A stretch of 64,000 nucleotides of DNA from the NCBI RefSeq assembly GCF_019880555.1, contig NZ_JAINVU010000003.1:240001-304000 (forward strand), given 5' to 3'. Below the pieces are notes generated by a model. It was not told the DNA's origin. It saw only the letters and a program-made list of their open reading frames with translations, and searched no databases. Every line of letters starts with the position of its first letter. Positions within the stretch are counted from its first letter, which is position 1. The stretch is from Hephaestia mangrovi. GTDB lineage: Bacteria > Pseudomonadota > Alphaproteobacteria > Sphingomonadales > Sphingomonadaceae. Both the position numbers and the translations under genes were made by a program. Positions 26,444-36,182 of the stretch are shown here, one piece after another.

Positions 26444-27498
26444 GCCGCGTCCTCGGCATCCTGTTCGGACTTCTGCTCGAGCGCGACCTTGATCATCGCC
26501 GTCATCGGATCGGCGAGCGCCAGCCCGATGATACCGAACAGGCTGCTCGCCAGGATCTGCGCGGCGAGCGTCAGCGCCGGCGGCAGATCGACGGTCTTCC
26601 GCGCCACCATCGGGATGACGACATAGCCGTCGAAGGTCTGCACGACGAAATAGGTGGCAAGCGCGGCGATCCCCTTGTCGACGCCAGCGGAGAAGCCGAC
26701 CGCGGTCATCAACACGCCGGTGATGAACGCGCCGATGTTGGGAACGAACGCCAGGATCGCCGCGATCAACCCGAGCACCAGCGCCATCGGCACGCCGACG
26801 ATGCTGAGGATCGCCCAGGTGAGAAACCCCTCGAACGCCATGCCGAGGAGGCGCCCGGCGAGTAGCTTGCGCAAGGTCATGCCCATCGCATCGATCGTAT
26901 GGGCGAAATGGTCGCGGCGATCGATCGGCACCATCCATTGCAGCCCGCGATTGTAGATGCTGGGCTCCATCGCCACGAACAGCCCGATCACCATGATGAC
27001 GAACAGGCTGGACAACGCGCCGATCGCGGTGCCGACGAACGAGGTGACGCGGCCGATGGAACCGAGCGCCTGTTTCGCCAGATCGGAAATGTCGGCGCGG
27101 CCCGGCATCAAGCCGAGATCGGCCGCCCAATGTGCGACACGATTGGCCTGCGCCTCGAGTGTCGAGCGCAATTGCTCGAACTGCGCGGCGATCTGGACGC
27201 CCGTGAGATAAAAGACGCCGAGGATGAAGGCGATGACGCAGATGACGACGATCAGCAGCCGCCAGCCGCGCGGGATCGGCAGCACCTTGCCGAGCAGCCG
27301 CACGCCGCCGTCGAGCATCGACGCGAACACCAGCCCGGCGAAGATGATGAGCAACGGCTGGATCAACAGCACGATCAACGCCATCGCCGCGGCGAGGCCC
27401 AGCCAGATCATCGCGCGCTTCAATTCGGCGCGCATCAACGGATCGCGCATCTCGTTGGGCCCCGGCTGGGGAACGATCTGCGCGTCCTCGTCACTCAC
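26440..27498 (-). CDS. AI-2E family transporter (PerM/YdiK-like)
   Basis: The 352-residue protein has two N-terminal helix groups, a central amphipathic region (about 110-200) and a C-terminal helix bundle with VPNIGAFITGVLMTAVG, which is characteristic of the family. Members export autoinducer-2 or act as Na+/H+ antiporters; substrate here is unknown. The start is GTG at 27498, overlapping the lepB stop in a GTGA; the longer ATG frame would run far into lepB. Confidence 0.9.
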   Translation of the reverse strand: MSDEDAQIVPQPGPNEMRDPLMRAELKRAMIWLGLAAAMALIVLLIQPLLIIFAGLVFASMLDGGVRLLGKVLPIPRGWRLLIVVICVIAFILGVFYLTGVQIAAQFEQLRSTLEAQANRVAHWAADLGLMPGRADISDLAKQALGSIGRVTSFVGTAIGALSSLFVIMVIGLFVAMEPSIYNRGLQWMVPIDRRDHFAHTIDAMGMTLRKLLAGRLLGMAFEGFLTWAILSIVGVPMALVLGLIAAILAFVPNIGAFITGVLMTAVGFSAGVDKGIAALATYFVVQTFDGYVVIPMVARKTVDLPPALTLAAQILASSLFGIIGLALADPMTAMIKVALEQKSEQDAEDAA

Positions 27499-28358
27499 GG
27501 CTTGGGGCCCTGATGCGGATGCAGCGACAGCCCGACCCGGCCGCCGCGGAAATCGGTGAACCAGGTGAGCGGATTCCATGTCGCGCTGCCGTCCAGCGAG
27601 AAAGTGGTGAACTCGGCACGACCGCCGAGATATTCCCACGGCACCGGCCCGCCGAGCCCTTCCTCGATCAGCGGGAACCGGCTGTCGGCGCTGCGGTCGC
27701 GATTGTCGCCCATCAGGAAAACGTCATTGGCCGGAACCGTGATCGGCCCGTAATTGTCGCCCTGGCTATCGGGCTCGAGATCGACGGTATCGTAGCTGCG
27801 GCCGCTCGGCAGCGTTTCGGTGATGATCGGCAGGTGGCAGACCATCTTGCCGTTCGGACCGGGCTGACGCGCGCCGGGATATTGGCTCGGGTCGCAGGTC
27901 GAATTGTCGTCGACCGGAATGTCGCGATAATGGAGCGGCCCCCGCGCGATCGGCTTGCCGTTCAGGATGACGACGCCGTGGCGCAATTCGATCGTGTCGC
28001 CGGGCAGCCCGATCACGCGCTTGATATAATCCTCCCGCTTGCCCGGCGGCGTGACGATGACGACGTCACCGCGCTTGGGCAAATGGCCGAACAGCCGCCC
28101 GGCGAGATGCGGCAGGGGATGGAAGATCGGCGACACGAACGACCAGCCATAGGGATATTTGGTCACCAGCAGCCGATCGCCGACCAGCAGATCGGGCAGC
28201 ATCGATTCGGACGGGATGTAGAACGGCTTGGCGATGAAGCTCTGGAAGGCGAAGACCGCGAGCAGCAGCCACAATATGCCCTTGATCTCGGCCCACCAAT
28301 TGGTGCCGGCCTTCTTGTCCGTCACCGGGGTGGATTTACTCGCTTCGGCGTCCAACAC
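27495..28358 (-). CDS. lepB: Signal peptidase I
   Basis: Cleaves signal peptides of exported proteins at the outer face of the inner membrane. The 287-residue protein has one N-terminal anchor (about 26-43), catalytic Ser52 in PSESMLPDLLVGD, Lys113 in DYIKRVIGLPGDT, and the C-terminal MGDNRDRSADSR box. Length is typical for alphaproteobacteria. It lies between acpS and an AI-2E transporter in the pyrE operon. Confidence 0.97.
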   Translation of the reverse strand: MLDAEASKSTPVTDKKAGTNWWAEIKGILWLLLAVFAFQSFIAKPFYIPSESMLPDLLVGDRLLVTKYPYGWSFVSPIFHPLPHLAGRLFGHLPKRGDVVIVTPPGKREDYIKRVIGLPGDTIELRHGVVILNGKPIARGPLHYRDIPVDDNSTCDPSQYPGARQPGPNGKMVCHLPIITETLPSGRSYDTVDLEPDSQGDNYGPITVPANDVFLMGDNRDRSADSRFPLIEEGLGGPVPWEYLGGRAEFTTFSLDGSATWNPLTWFTDFRGGRVGLSLHPHQGPKP

Positions 28359-28364
28359 GCGCTC

Positions 28365-28778
28365 CTACTCGATCTCGTTCTTGGGCATCGCCTCGATGAT
28401 GACGAATGCCTGCGCCCAGGGATGATCGTCGGTCAGCGTCAGATGCACCAGCGCGACGTGGCCGTCGGGCGTCATCGCGTCAAGCCTTGCCTTGGCACCG
28501 CCGGCAAGCGCCAGCGTCGGCGCGCCCGAGGGGGCGTTGACCACGCCGATATCCTTCATAAACACGCCGCGCTTGAACCCGGTGCCCACAGCCTTGGAGA
28601 ACGCCTCCTTGGCGGCGAAGCGCTTGGCCAGCGTGCCCGCTTTGGTGAACGGGCGGCGATTGGCCTTAGCCTGCTCGACTGCGGTGAACACGCGATTCTC
28701 GAATCGCGCGCCGAACCGGTCGAGCGAGGCCTGAATGCGCTCGATATTGCACAAATCCGAACCGAGGCCGATGATCAT
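28365..28778 (-). CDS. acpS: Holo-[acyl-carrier-protein] synthase
   Basis: Transfers 4'-phosphopantetheine from CoA to the acyl carrier protein. The 137-residue protein has the two magnesium motifs, D8 in [12 protein letters not shown] and E58 in [11 protein letters not shown]. It overlaps pdxJ by four bases (ATGA) and is followed by lepB after six bases, the usual alphaproteobacterial order. Confidence 0.97.
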   Translation of the reverse strand: MIIGLGSDLCNIERIQASLDRFGARFENRVFTAVEQAKANRRPFTKAGTLAKRFAAKEAFSKAVGTGFKRGVFMKDIGVVNAPSGAPTLALAGGAKARLDAMTPDGHVALVHLTLTDDHPWAQAFVIIEAMPKNEIE

Positions 28779-29503
28779 CGTGCCTCATCCATTGCGTTAC
28801 GCATCCGGCGGACGCTGTCGGCGAGGCCGACGAAGATCGCCTCGCCGATCAGGAAATGGCCGATATTCAATTCGCGAACCTGCGGGATCGCCGCGATCGG
28901 CGCGACATTATCATACGTCAGGCCATGGCCGGCATGGACCTCGATGCCGTTCTTGGCGGCGAGCGCGGCGGCATCGGACAAGCGGCGTAGCTCCTCGGCC
29001 TGCGCCGCGCCCGAAAGCTCGGCATATTTTCCGGTGTGCAGTTCGATCACCGGAACGGCCAAGCGCATCGCCGCCTCGATCTGGCGCGGATCGGGCTCGA
29101 TGAACAGCGAGACGCGGACGTTCACGCTGGCCAGCTCGGCTACCATCGGCGCCAGCCGGTTGTGCTGGCCGGCGGCATCGAGGCCGCCCTCGGTGGTCAG
29201 TTCCTCACGCTTCTCGGGCACGATGCAGGCGGCATGCGGCGTGTGGCGCAACGCGATGCCCAGCATCTCCTCGGTCGCCGCCATTTCGAGATTGAGCGGG
29301 ATCGGCAGCTCGGCCGAAAGACGCGCGATGTCGGCGTCGGTGATATGACGGCGATCCTCGCGAAGGTGCGCGGTGATGCCGTCGGCGCCGGCCTCGGCCG
29401 CCAGCAGCGCGGCGCGCACCGGATCGGGATAGCCGCTGCCGCGCGCGTTGCGCACGGTCGCCACGTGATCGATATTGACCCCGAGGCGCAGCGACTCGTT
29501 CAC
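28775..29503 (-). CDS. pdxJ: Pyridoxine 5'-phosphate synthase
   Basis: Condenses deoxyxylulose 5-phosphate with 3-amino-1-hydroxyacetone phosphate in the last ring-forming step of vitamin B6 synthesis. The 242-residue TIM barrel has the signature [16 protein letters not shown] near the N-terminus, [12 protein letters not shown], and [12 protein letters not shown] near the C-terminus. The start is GTG, overlapping the pyrE stop (GTGA). Confidence 0.97.
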   Translation of the reverse strand: MNESLRLGVNIDHVATVRNARGSGYPDPVRAALLAAEAGADGITAHLREDRRHITDADIARLSAELPIPLNLEMAATEEMLGIALRHTPHAACIVPEKREELTTEGGLDAAGQHNRLAPMVAELASVNVRVSLFIEPDPRQIEAAMRLAVPVIELHTGKYAELSGAAQAEELRRLSDAAALAAKNGIEVHAGHGLTYDNVAPIAAIPQVRELNIGHFLIGEAIFVGLADSVRRMRNAMDEAR

Positions 29504-30087
29504 TTCTTGAGGCCCCGGCTGCCGGGCTTGGTCGCGGGAATCGCGGCGAGTTCAGTCGGCAGCGCGTCGGCCGGATAGGCCGGCACGTCGAGCTTGCACA
29601 GCGAAACCAGGGGCGCGCCGACGTCGGCCTTGCCGTTCGAGCGATCGATGATGCACGCCGCGCCAAGCAGCTCGCCCGGATGGTGACGGATCGCCGCCAG
29701 GCATTCGCGCGACGACAGGCCGGTGGTCACGATATCCTCGACCATGACCACGCGGGCGCCGGCTGGAATCTCGAAGCCGCGGCGCAAGCGGAACTCGCCG
29801 TCCTCGCGCTCGACGAACACCGCGCGACAGCCGAGCGCACGCGCCGTTTCGTAGCCGGGAATGATGCCGCCGACCGCGGGCGAGACGATCAGATCGACTT
29901 GGCCGAACCGCGCCGTAATCGCCTCGGCCAGCGCGCGGCACAGGCGCTCGGTGCGCTGGGGATCCTGGAACACCAGCATCTTCTGCAGGAACACCGGCGA
30001 GTGCAGCCCCGAGGACAGGATGAAATGGCCTTCGAGCAGCGCGTCCGCCGCACGGAATTCGGCCAACACCTCGTCTTCGGTCATCAT
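29500..30087 (-). CDS. pyrE: Orotate phosphoribosyltransferase
   Basis: Joins orotate to PRPP in pyrimidine synthesis. The 195-residue protein has the PRPP-binding loop [11 protein letters not shown] (113-123) and the N-terminal [16 protein letters not shown] substrate region. It starts with tandem ATGs, with AAAGG just upstream. It is the first gene of a six-gene leftward operon pyrE-pdxJ-acpS-lepB-AI-2E-maiA, tightly coupled by overlaps. Confidence 0.96.
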   Translation of the reverse strand: MMTEDEVLAEFRAADALLEGHFILSSGLHSPVFLQKMLVFQDPQRTERLCRALAEAITARFGQVDLIVSPAVGGIIPGYETARALGCRAVFVEREDGEFRLRRGFEIPAGARVVMVEDIVTTGLSSRECLAAIRHHPGELLGAACIIDRSNGKADVGAPLVSLCKLDVPAYPADALPTELAAIPATKPGSRGLKK

Positions 30088-30172
30088 GCGCCTTTCTTGC
30101 CGTGAATTGCGCGCTCAATAGGGTCGCATCGGCGCCCGCGCAACGCGAGCGGCAAAAAACGCGCGTGGATGC

Positions 30173-30201
30173 TTGAGGACAATTGGACCTCCGCGTATAG
30201 C
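30173..30201 (+). promoter_or_regulatory. Candidate sigma-70 type promoter of the cox operon
   Basis: TTGAGG (30173-30178) and TATAGC (30196-30201) are separated by 17 bases, each matching four of six consensus positions. It lies about 80 bases before the coxB start and is the best match in the pyrE/coxB divergent region. Confidence 0.5.
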
Positions 30202-30280
30202 CACTGACAAAAGGGGCGTATTCCCGTCCTTGCGGCCGCCGATAAGGCTGCTTCGATAACGAGGGGATGGATTAACGACG

Positions 30281-31405
30281 ATGCGGATGATTCGGTTGAA
30301 GACGATCGCCATCGCAGCCGGCCTCGCGCTGGCCGGTGCGGCTCCGGCGATCGCCCAGCAGGCCGCCGCTCCGGCGCCTGCCAGCGTCGCCAATCCGGCG
30401 ACTCCCGCCCCGGCAGACACCAAGCCGACCAATCCGCTGCTGTCGCAGGACGGCGCCCCGCCGATGGCGGTGACGCCGGGCGCCGGCCAGCCGGTCGACG
30501 GCAAGATCGGCCTGCAACCGCAATTCAGCCCGACCGGCGTGCGCGCCGAGAAGATGCACGATCACCTGCTGGTGCCGATCATCACGGTTATTTCGGTGCT
30601 GGTGCTGCTGTTGCTGCTGTGGTGCATGGTCCGCTATCGCCGCGCCGCCAACCCCGTGCCGTCGCGCACCTCGCACAACACCGTGCTCGAAATTTTCTGG
30701 ACGCTGGCGCCGGTGGTGATCCTGGTGATTATCGCGATCCCCTCGATCGGGTTGCTGCAGGCGCAGTTCCGCCCCGCGCCGGATAATGCAGTGACGCTGA
30801 AGGCAACCGGCAACCAATGGTTCTGGACGTACGAATATCCCGATCTCGGCGATATCCAGATCACCTCGAACATCCTCAAGGAAAAGGACGAGGTGCAGCC
30901 CGGCCAGCAATATCGCACCGATGCCGACGGGCCCAAGCTGCTCGCGGTCGACAATCGCGTGGTGCTGCCGGTCGGCGTGCCGATCCGCCTCATCACCACC
31001 GCCACTGACGTGATCCACAGCTGGGCGGTGCCGGCGTTCTGGATCAAGCTCGACGCGGTCCCCGGCCGCCTCAACGAGAAGACTTTCCAGATCGACAAGC
31101 CGGGCCTCTATTTCGGCCAGTGCTCGGAACTGTGCGGCGCCAATCATGGCTTCATGCCGATCGCCGTCGAAGCGGTGCCGCCGGCCGAGTTCGCGGCCTG
31201 GGTGCGGGCCAAGGGCGGCAAGATGCCGGGTGACGCCAGCGCGCCCTCGACCGCCGCCCCGGCGCAGCCCGGCGCCGATGTGAGCGACGCGACCTCCACC
31301 CCGGCACCGAATCTGCCGCCGGCGGAGAACGGCACGGCGACGCCGCCGACCACCGCGCAGCCCGCCACCAGCAACGCCCCCGGCGCCAGCCAATCGGATA
31401 TCTGA
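30281..31405 (+). CDS. coxB: Cytochrome c oxidase subunit II
   Basis: The 374-residue precursor has a signal peptide (cleavage near AIAQ), two transmembrane helices (about 97-117 and 140-160) and a periplasmic CuA domain with ligands H246, C281, E283, C285, H289 and M292 ([14 protein letters not shown]). It accepts electrons from cytochrome c. The C-terminal 70 residues after the domain are Pro/Ala/Thr-rich and no c-type heme motif (CxxCH) is present. It opens the cox operon. Confidence 0.97.
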   Translation: MRMIRLKTIAIAAGLALAGAAPAIAQQAAAPAPASVANPATPAPADTKPTNPLLSQDGAPPMAVTPGAGQPVDGKIGLQPQFSPTGVRAEKMHDHLLVPIITVISVLVLLLLLWCMVRYRRAANPVPSRTSHNTVLEIFWTLAPVVILVIIAIPSIGLLQAQFRPAPDNAVTLKATGNQWFWTYEYPDLGDIQITSNILKEKDEVQPGQQYRTDADGPKLLAVDNRVVLPVGVPIRLITTATDVIHSWAVPAFWIKLDAVPGRLNEKTFQIDKPGLYFGQCSELCGANHGFMPIAVEAVPPAEFAAWVRAKGGKMPGDASAPSTAAPAQPGADVSDATSTPAPNLPPAENGTATPPTTAQPATSNAPGASQSDI

Positions 31406-31409
31406 GCTC

Positions 31410-33074
31410 ATGACCGATACAACGCTATCCGCCCATCATTTCGAAGCGCATCACGACGACGCGCATCACCATGATGCCGAGCACAAGCCCGCCTTCTTCC
31501 AGCGTTGGTTCATGTCGACCAATCACAAGGACATCGGCACGCTCTATCTGATCTTCGCGATCACCGCGGGCGTGATCGGCGGCGCGGTTTCCGGCCTGAT
31601 GCGGATGGAACTGATGAACCCGGGCATCCAGTATCTGCCGGAATGGGCGAGCTGGCTGTGGGGCGGCCAGGCGACGATCGATCAGGCGCGCGACCTGTGG
31701 AACGTGTTGATCACCGCGCACGGGCTGATCATGGTGTTCTTCATGGTGATGCCGGCGATGATCGGCGGGTTCGGCAACTGGTTCGTGCCGATTATGATCG
31801 GCGCGCCCGACATGGCCTTCCCGCGGATGAACAACATCTCGTTCTGGCTGCTGGTGCCGAGCTTCTGCCTGCTGCTCGCCTCGCCGTTCTTCGGCGGCGT
31901 CGGCACCGGCTGGACGCTCTACGCGCCGCTCTCGACCTACGGCCAGCCCGGCCCGGCGGTGGACATGGCGATCCTGTCGCTCCACCTTGCGGGTGCGAGC
32001 TCGATCCTCGGCGCGATCAACTTCATCACGACGATCTTCAACATGCGCGCGCCGGGCATGACGCTGCACAAGATGCCGCTGTTCGTCTGGTCGATCCTGG
32101 TCACCGCCTTCCTGCTGCTGCTGGCGCTGCCGGTGCTGGCCGCGGCGATAACCATGCTGCTGACCGACCGCAATTTCGGCACCACCTTCTTCGATCCAGC
32201 CGGCGGCGGCGATCCGATCCTGTTCCAGCATCTGTTCTGGTTCTTCGGCCACCCCGAGGTCTACATCATGATCCTGCCCGGCTTCGGCATGATCAGTCAC
32301 ATCATCGCGACGTTCAGCCGCAAGCCGGTGTTCGGCTATCTCGGCATGGCATATGCGATGGTGGCGATCGGCGTGGTCGGCTTCGTCGTCTGGGCACACC
32401 ACATGTTCACCACCGGGCTGCCGGTCACGGTGAAGATGTATTTCACGCTGGCGACGATGGTGATCGCGGTGCCGACCGGCATCAAGATTTTCTCGTGGAT
32501 CGCGACGATGTGGGGCGGTTCGATCAGTTTCAAGACGCCGATGATGTGGGCGATCGGCTTCATCTTCATGTTCACCGTCGGCGGCGTCACTGGCGTCGTG
32601 CTCGCCAATGGCGGCATCGACGATTACATGCAGGATACCTATTACGTGGTCGCGCACTTCCACTACGTGCTCAGCCTCGGTGCGGTGTTCAGCCTGTTCG
32701 CCGGCTTCTATTACTGGTTCCCGAAGATGACCGGGCGGATGTACAATGAGCTGCTCGGCCAGGTGCATTTCGCGGTGTTCTTCATCGGCGTGAACGTGCT
32801 GTTCTTCCCGATGCACTTCCTCGGGCTCGAAGGCATGCCGCGGCGTATTCCGGACTACACGCCGGCCTATGAGCATTGGAACCACATTGCTTCGATCGGC
32901 TATATGATCATGGCCGCATCGATGGTGGTGTTCTTCGTCAACCTGTTCTGGTCGATGTTCGCCGGGCCCAAGGCGGGCGACAATCCGTGGGGCGACGGCG
33001 CGACGACGCTGGAATGGACATTGTCGAGCCCGCCGCCTTATCACCAGTTCGAAACCCTGCCGGTGATCGACTGA
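31410..33074 (+). CDS. ctaD: Cytochrome c oxidase subunit I (aa3 type)
   Basis: The 554-residue protein has 12 transmembrane helices, the heme/CuB motifs [13 protein letters not shown] and [10 protein letters not shown], and the heme a/a3 ligand region [15 protein letters not shown]. The Tyr in HPEVY is the cross-linked active-site residue, so this is an A-family oxidase. The N-terminus has eight histidines between residues 9 and 25, a possible metal-binding stretch. It starts four bases after coxB. Confidence 0.98.
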   Translation: MTDTTLSAHHFEAHHDDAHHHDAEHKPAFFQRWFMSTNHKDIGTLYLIFAITAGVIGGAVSGLMRMELMNPGIQYLPEWASWLWGGQATIDQARDLWNVLITAHGLIMVFFMVMPAMIGGFGNWFVPIMIGAPDMAFPRMNNISFWLLVPSFCLLLASPFFGGVGTGWTLYAPLSTYGQPGPAVDMAILSLHLAGASSILGAINFITTIFNMRAPGMTLHKMPLFVWSILVTAFLLLLALPVLAAAITMLLTDRNFGTTFFDPAGGGDPILFQHLFWFFGHPEVYIMILPGFGMISHIIATFSRKPVFGYLGMAYAMVAIGVVGFVVWAHHMFTTGLPVTVKMYFTLATMVIAVPTGIKIFSWIATMWGGSISFKTPMMWAIGFIFMFTVGGVTGVVLANGGIDDYMQDTYYVVAHFHYVLSLGAVFSLFAGFYYWFPKMTGRMYNELLGQVHFAVFFIGVNVLFFPMHFLGLEGMPRRIPDYTPAYEHWNHIASIGYMIMAASMVVFFVNLFWSMFAGPKAGDNPWGDGATTLEWTLSSPPPYHQFETLPVID

Positions 33075-33081
33075 CCGTTTC

Positions 33082-33136
33082 GGGAGAGATGGCGCCGTCT
33101 CTCCCTTACCCCCTCCCGCAACGCGCGAGGGGAGAG
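33082..33136 (+). promoter_or_regulatory. Mutually exclusive hairpins over the ctaB ribosome binding site
   Basis: CTCTCCC (33099-33105) can pair perfectly either with GGGAGAG upstream (33082-33088) or with GGGAGAG downstream (33130-33136). The downstream copy is part of the GAGGGGAGAG ribosome binding site of ctaB. A third stem, CCCCTC (33110-33115) with GAGGGG (33127-33132), also covers that site. The layout could allow translational control of ctaB, though it may equally be a dispersed palindrome. Confidence 0.55.
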
Positions 33137-33142
33137 TATCGC

Positions 33143-34045
33143 ATGACCACGATGACCCGCCCGCTTCCCGTTCCCGCCGACTGGCGCGATTTCCTGGCGC
33201 TGACCAAGCCCGGGGTGATGCGGCTCGTCGTCTATACCGGGTTGTGCGGGCTGCTCGCCGCGCCGGCGACGGTCGATCCCGTCCTCGGTTTTACCGCGAT
33301 TCTCTGCATCGCGCTCGCCGCCGGTGCGGCCGGCGCGCTCAACCAATGGTATGAGAGCGATCTCGACGCCAAGATGAAGCGCACCCGCGGCCGTCCGCTC
33401 CCGGCCGGGCGGATGGACCGCCAGTCGGCGCTGCACTTCGGAGTCGGGCTGGGCGCGTTCGCCGTGATCCTGATGGGGCTGGCGATCAACCTCTTGTCGG
33501 CGACGATCCTGGCCGGATCGATCCTGTTCTACGTCGTCATCTACACCGTGTGGCTGAAACGCCGCACGCCACAGAACATCGTCATCGGCGGGGCCGCCGG
33601 TGCGTTCCCGCCGGTGATCGGCTGGGCGGCGGCAACCGGGCATGTCTCGGCGCTGCCGCTGATGATGTTCGCGCTCGTCTTCCTGTGGACGCCGCCGCAC
33701 TTCTGGGCGCTCGCGCTGTTCGTGAAGACCGATTACGCCAATGCCGGCGTGCCGATGCTGCCGGTGGTCGCCGGCGAGCGGGTGACGCGCACCCAGATCG
33801 GCCTCTATACGGTCCCGATGGTGGCGGTGGCGATCGCGCCCTGGCCGCTCGGGCTTACTCACGCGATTTACGGCGTCGTTGCAACGCTGGCATCCGCCTT
33901 CTTCGGGCTGCTCGCCTTCCGCGTCGCGACCCGGCGGACGCAGGCGGAAGACCGGATGCGCCCCGAAAAGCGGCTGTTCGCTTATTCGATCGCCTATCTG
34001 TTCGTCATCTTCGGCGCGCTGGTCGCCGACCGGTTCCTGGCATGA
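33143..34045 (+). CDS. ctaB: Protoheme IX farnesyltransferase (heme O synthase)
   Basis: Converts heme B to heme O by adding a farnesyl group, the first step to heme A of the oxidase. The 300-residue UbiA-family protein has about eight or nine helices, the prenyl-diphosphate motif [21 protein letters not shown] and a second motif [20 protein letters not shown] 33143 follows GAGGGGAGAG. Its stop overlaps the next small gene (ATGA). Confidence 0.96.
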   Translation: MTTMTRPLPVPADWRDFLALTKPGVMRLVVYTGLCGLLAAPATVDPVLGFTAILCIALAAGAAGALNQWYESDLDAKMKRTRGRPLPAGRMDRQSALHFGVGLGAFAVILMGLAINLLSATILAGSILFYVVIYTVWLKRRTPQNIVIGGAAGAFPPVIGWAAATGHVSALPLMMFALVFLWTPPHFWALALFVKTDYANAGVPMLPVVAGERVTRTQIGLYTVPMVAVAIAPWPLGLTHAIYGVVATLASAFFGLLAFRVATRRTQAEDRMRPEKRLFAYSIAYLFVIFGALVADRFLA

Positions 34046-34185
34046 CCGCGCCGTCGCCCGACGACGAGGACCTGATCCGCGCCCGCCAGCGATCGCGCGC
34101 CCGCGTCACCGCGCTGTTGCTCGGCGCGCTGGTCGTGCTGTTCTTCCTGATTTCGATCGCCAAGATCCGCTCGGGGACGCCCTAG
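34042..34185 (+). CDS. Small membrane protein of the cox operon (CoxF-like)
   Basis: A 47-residue protein with a charged N-terminus ([17 protein letters not shown]) and one transmembrane helix (about 22-40). Small proteins of this layout occur at this place in alphaproteobacterial cox operons, between ctaB and ctaG. Function is unknown. Its ATG overlaps the ctaB stop, which supports it being real. The expected next gene, ctaG, is absent; ctaE follows after 62 bases. Confidence 0.75.
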   Translation: MTAPSPDDEDLIRARQRSRARVTALLLGALVVLFFLISIAKIRSGTP

Positions 34186-34247
34186 CTTTGGCGACATCCA
34201 CGCGTTACACCTTTTCGTGAGAGGCTCCTGAACGGGGGAACAGATAA

Positions 34248-35132
34248 ATGGCCGGCCACAAGACGCACGACTATCACATCCTGCCACCCAGCATCTGGCC
34301 GTTGATCGGCGCGTTTTCGGCACTGGCGATGGCGGCCGGCGGGATCGGCTGGATGCACGGCGGGCATGTCGGCAAGCCCAACGGGATGGGCTGGCTGTTC
34401 TTCGCCGGGCTCGTCGGCGTGCTGTTCACCATGTACAGCTGGTGGCATGACGTGATCCGCGAGGCGCACGAGGGCGACCACACCCCCGTCGTCCAGCTTC
34501 ATTTCCGCTACGGGATGATCCTGTTCATCGCATCCGAAGTGATGTTCTTCGTCGGATGGTTCTGGGCCTATTTCGATTTCGCGCTGTTTCCCTCGACGGT
34601 CGACGTGGTCGGCGGACAATGGCCGCCGAAGGGCATCGAGGTGATTGACGCGTTCAAGCTGCCGCTGCTCAATACGATGATCCTGCTGATGTCGGGCACC
34701 ACCGTCACCTGGGCGCACCACGCGCTCATCCACAATCAGCGCGGCGGCGAGAAGACCGGGCTGTGGGGGTTGCTCGGCGTGGGCAATCGCGACGGCGTGC
34801 TCAAGGGATTGTGGCTGACGATCATCCTGGGCGTGTGCTTCACCTCGATCCAGGCATATGAATACATGCACGCGCCGTTCGCCTTCAAAGGCATCAACTA
34901 CGGCGCCGCCTTCTTCATGGCGACCGGCTTCCACGGCTTCCACGTCATCATCGGCACCTTGTTCCTGACTGTGAATTTGATCCGCGCCTACAAGGGCGAT
35001 TTCACCCCACGTCAGCATTTCGGCTTCGAGGCCGCCGCCTGGTATTGGCATTTCGTCGATGTCGTGTGGCTGTTCCTGTTCGTCACCATCTACGTATGGG
35101 GCGGATGGGGCGCGCCGGTCGCAGCGGGCTGA
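34248..35132 (+). CDS. ctaE: Cytochrome c oxidase subunit III
   Basis: The 294-residue protein has seven transmembrane helices and the family motifs YHILPPSIWPLIGAF, MFFVGWFWAYF and GFHGFHVIIGTLFL. It binds lipid and stabilises subunit I, without redox cofactors. A GGGGGAAC ribosome binding site precedes ATG 34248. It overlaps the DUF983 gene by one base (TGATG). Confidence 0.97.
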   Translation: MAGHKTHDYHILPPSIWPLIGAFSALAMAAGGIGWMHGGHVGKPNGMGWLFFAGLVGVLFTMYSWWHDVIREAHEGDHTPVVQLHFRYGMILFIASEVMFFVGWFWAYFDFALFPSTVDVVGGQWPPKGIEVIDAFKLPLLNTMILLMSGTTVTWAHHALIHNQRGGEKTGLWGLLGVGNRDGVLKGLWLTIILGVCFTSIQAYEYMHAPFAFKGINYGAAFFMATGFHGFHVIIGTLFLTVNLIRAYKGDFTPRQHFGFEAAAWYWHFVDVVWLFLFVTIYVWGGWGAPVAAG

Positions 35133-35512
35133 TGGAAGCCGATGGCGGCGGAGCACCGACGCCCGCCGCCGCGGCGATCAAGGGGCTGTGCCCGCGCTGC
35201 GGCGCCCGCACGCTGTTCACGGGGCCGGTCGCCTTCGCCCAGCGCTGCCGCGTGTGCGGGCTCGATTTCCAGAGCTTCAACGTCGGTGACGGCCCCGCCG
35301 CGCTGCTGACGTTGGTGCTGGGCGCGATCATCGTCGCCGGCGCGGCGGTGCTCCAGGTTTCGGCCGATCCGCCGTTCTGGCTGCAATTGGTGATCTGGAT
35401 CCCGGTGACGGCGATCGCGGTGGTGTTCGCGCTGCGGCTCGCCAAGGCCGCGCTGCTCGTGCTCGAATATCGCAATGCGGCGCGCGAGGGCCGGATCAAG
35501 GACCAGCCGTGA
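35132..35512 (+). CDS. DUF983 protein
   Basis: The 126-residue protein begins with a zinc-ribbon-like pair, CPRCGARTLF and CRVCGLDF, followed by two transmembrane helices (about 58-78 and 82-105). DUF983 genes are regular members of alphaproteobacterial cox clusters and may serve assembly, but no mechanism is established. ATG overlaps the ctaE stop and its own stop overlaps SURF1. Confidence 0.9.
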   Translation: MEADGGGAPTPAAAAIKGLCPRCGARTLFTGPVAFAQRCRVCGLDFQSFNVGDGPAALLTLVLGAIIVAGAAVLQVSADPPFWLQLVIWIPVTAIAVVFALRLAKAALLVLEYRNAAREGRIKDQP

Positions 35513-36120
35513 CGCGTCGCATTCCCCTTGTGCCGACGATCCTGGTCGCCGCGGCGGTGGCGATGATGATCTGGCTCGGCGTCTGGCAGATTCACCGGCT
35601 GCACTGGAAGGAAGCGCTGCTGGCGCGTTATGCCGCCAATCAGCACATGCCGACGATCGCGTTGCCGATCGGCCGCACTGACGACGCGCTGCTGTTCCGC
35701 CACGCCACCGCCTTCTGCCTACGCCCCGTCAGCTGGTCGAGCGAGGCGGGCCGCGACGCCGCGGGCCATGTCGGCTGGCGGCAGATCGCGCATTGCGCGA
35801 CGGGCGCCGAGGGGCCGGGCTTCATGGTCCAGCTCGGCATCGCGAAGAACCCGGACGATCACCCCGATTGGCCGGGCGGCAAGGTATCAGGGTTCATTGC
35901 TCATGGCCCCGATCACCGGCCGTTGATCGAGGTCGCGCTGGGCAAGGGCGTATCGCCCCCGCTGATGCTGGTCGCCGATACGCCACCGCCGGGGCTCGAC
36001 GCCAATGCCGGGCCGGATCTGTCGTCGATCCCCAACAATCACTTCGCTTATGCCGTGCAATGGTTCCTGTTCGCGCTCGTCGCCGTGGTGATCTACGGGC
36101 TCGCGCTCAGGAAGCGTTAG
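35509..36120 (+). CDS. SURF1 family cytochrome oxidase assembly protein
   Basis: The 203-residue protein has the SURF1 layout: an N-terminal helix (about 8-26) ending in GVWQIHRLHWKEALL, a periplasmic domain, and a C-terminal helix (about 180-200) preceded by NNHFAYAVQWFLFA. SURF1 helps place heme A in subunit I. The start is GTG, overlapping the DUF983 stop in a GTGA. Confidence 0.93.
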   Translation: MTRRIPLVPTILVAAAVAMMIWLGVWQIHRLHWKEALLARYAANQHMPTIALPIGRTDDALLFRHATAFCLRPVSWSSEAGRDAAGHVGWRQIAHCATGAEGPGFMVQLGIAKNPDDHPDWPGGKVSGFIAHGPDHRPLIEVALGKGVSPPLMLVADTPPPGLDANAGPDLSSIPNNHFAYAVQWFLFALVAVVIYGLALRKR

Positions 36121-36182
36121 CGGACGGGATAGCTTTTCTGGGGTTGGCGAAGGCGGCGCGCGCGGCTACCCCGCGCGGCACC

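Noticed and set aside
30140..30280. Riboswitch in the pyrE/coxB divergent region
   Set aside because: No conserved riboswitch core or terminator-antiterminator pair was seen; only a promoter-like pair of boxes.
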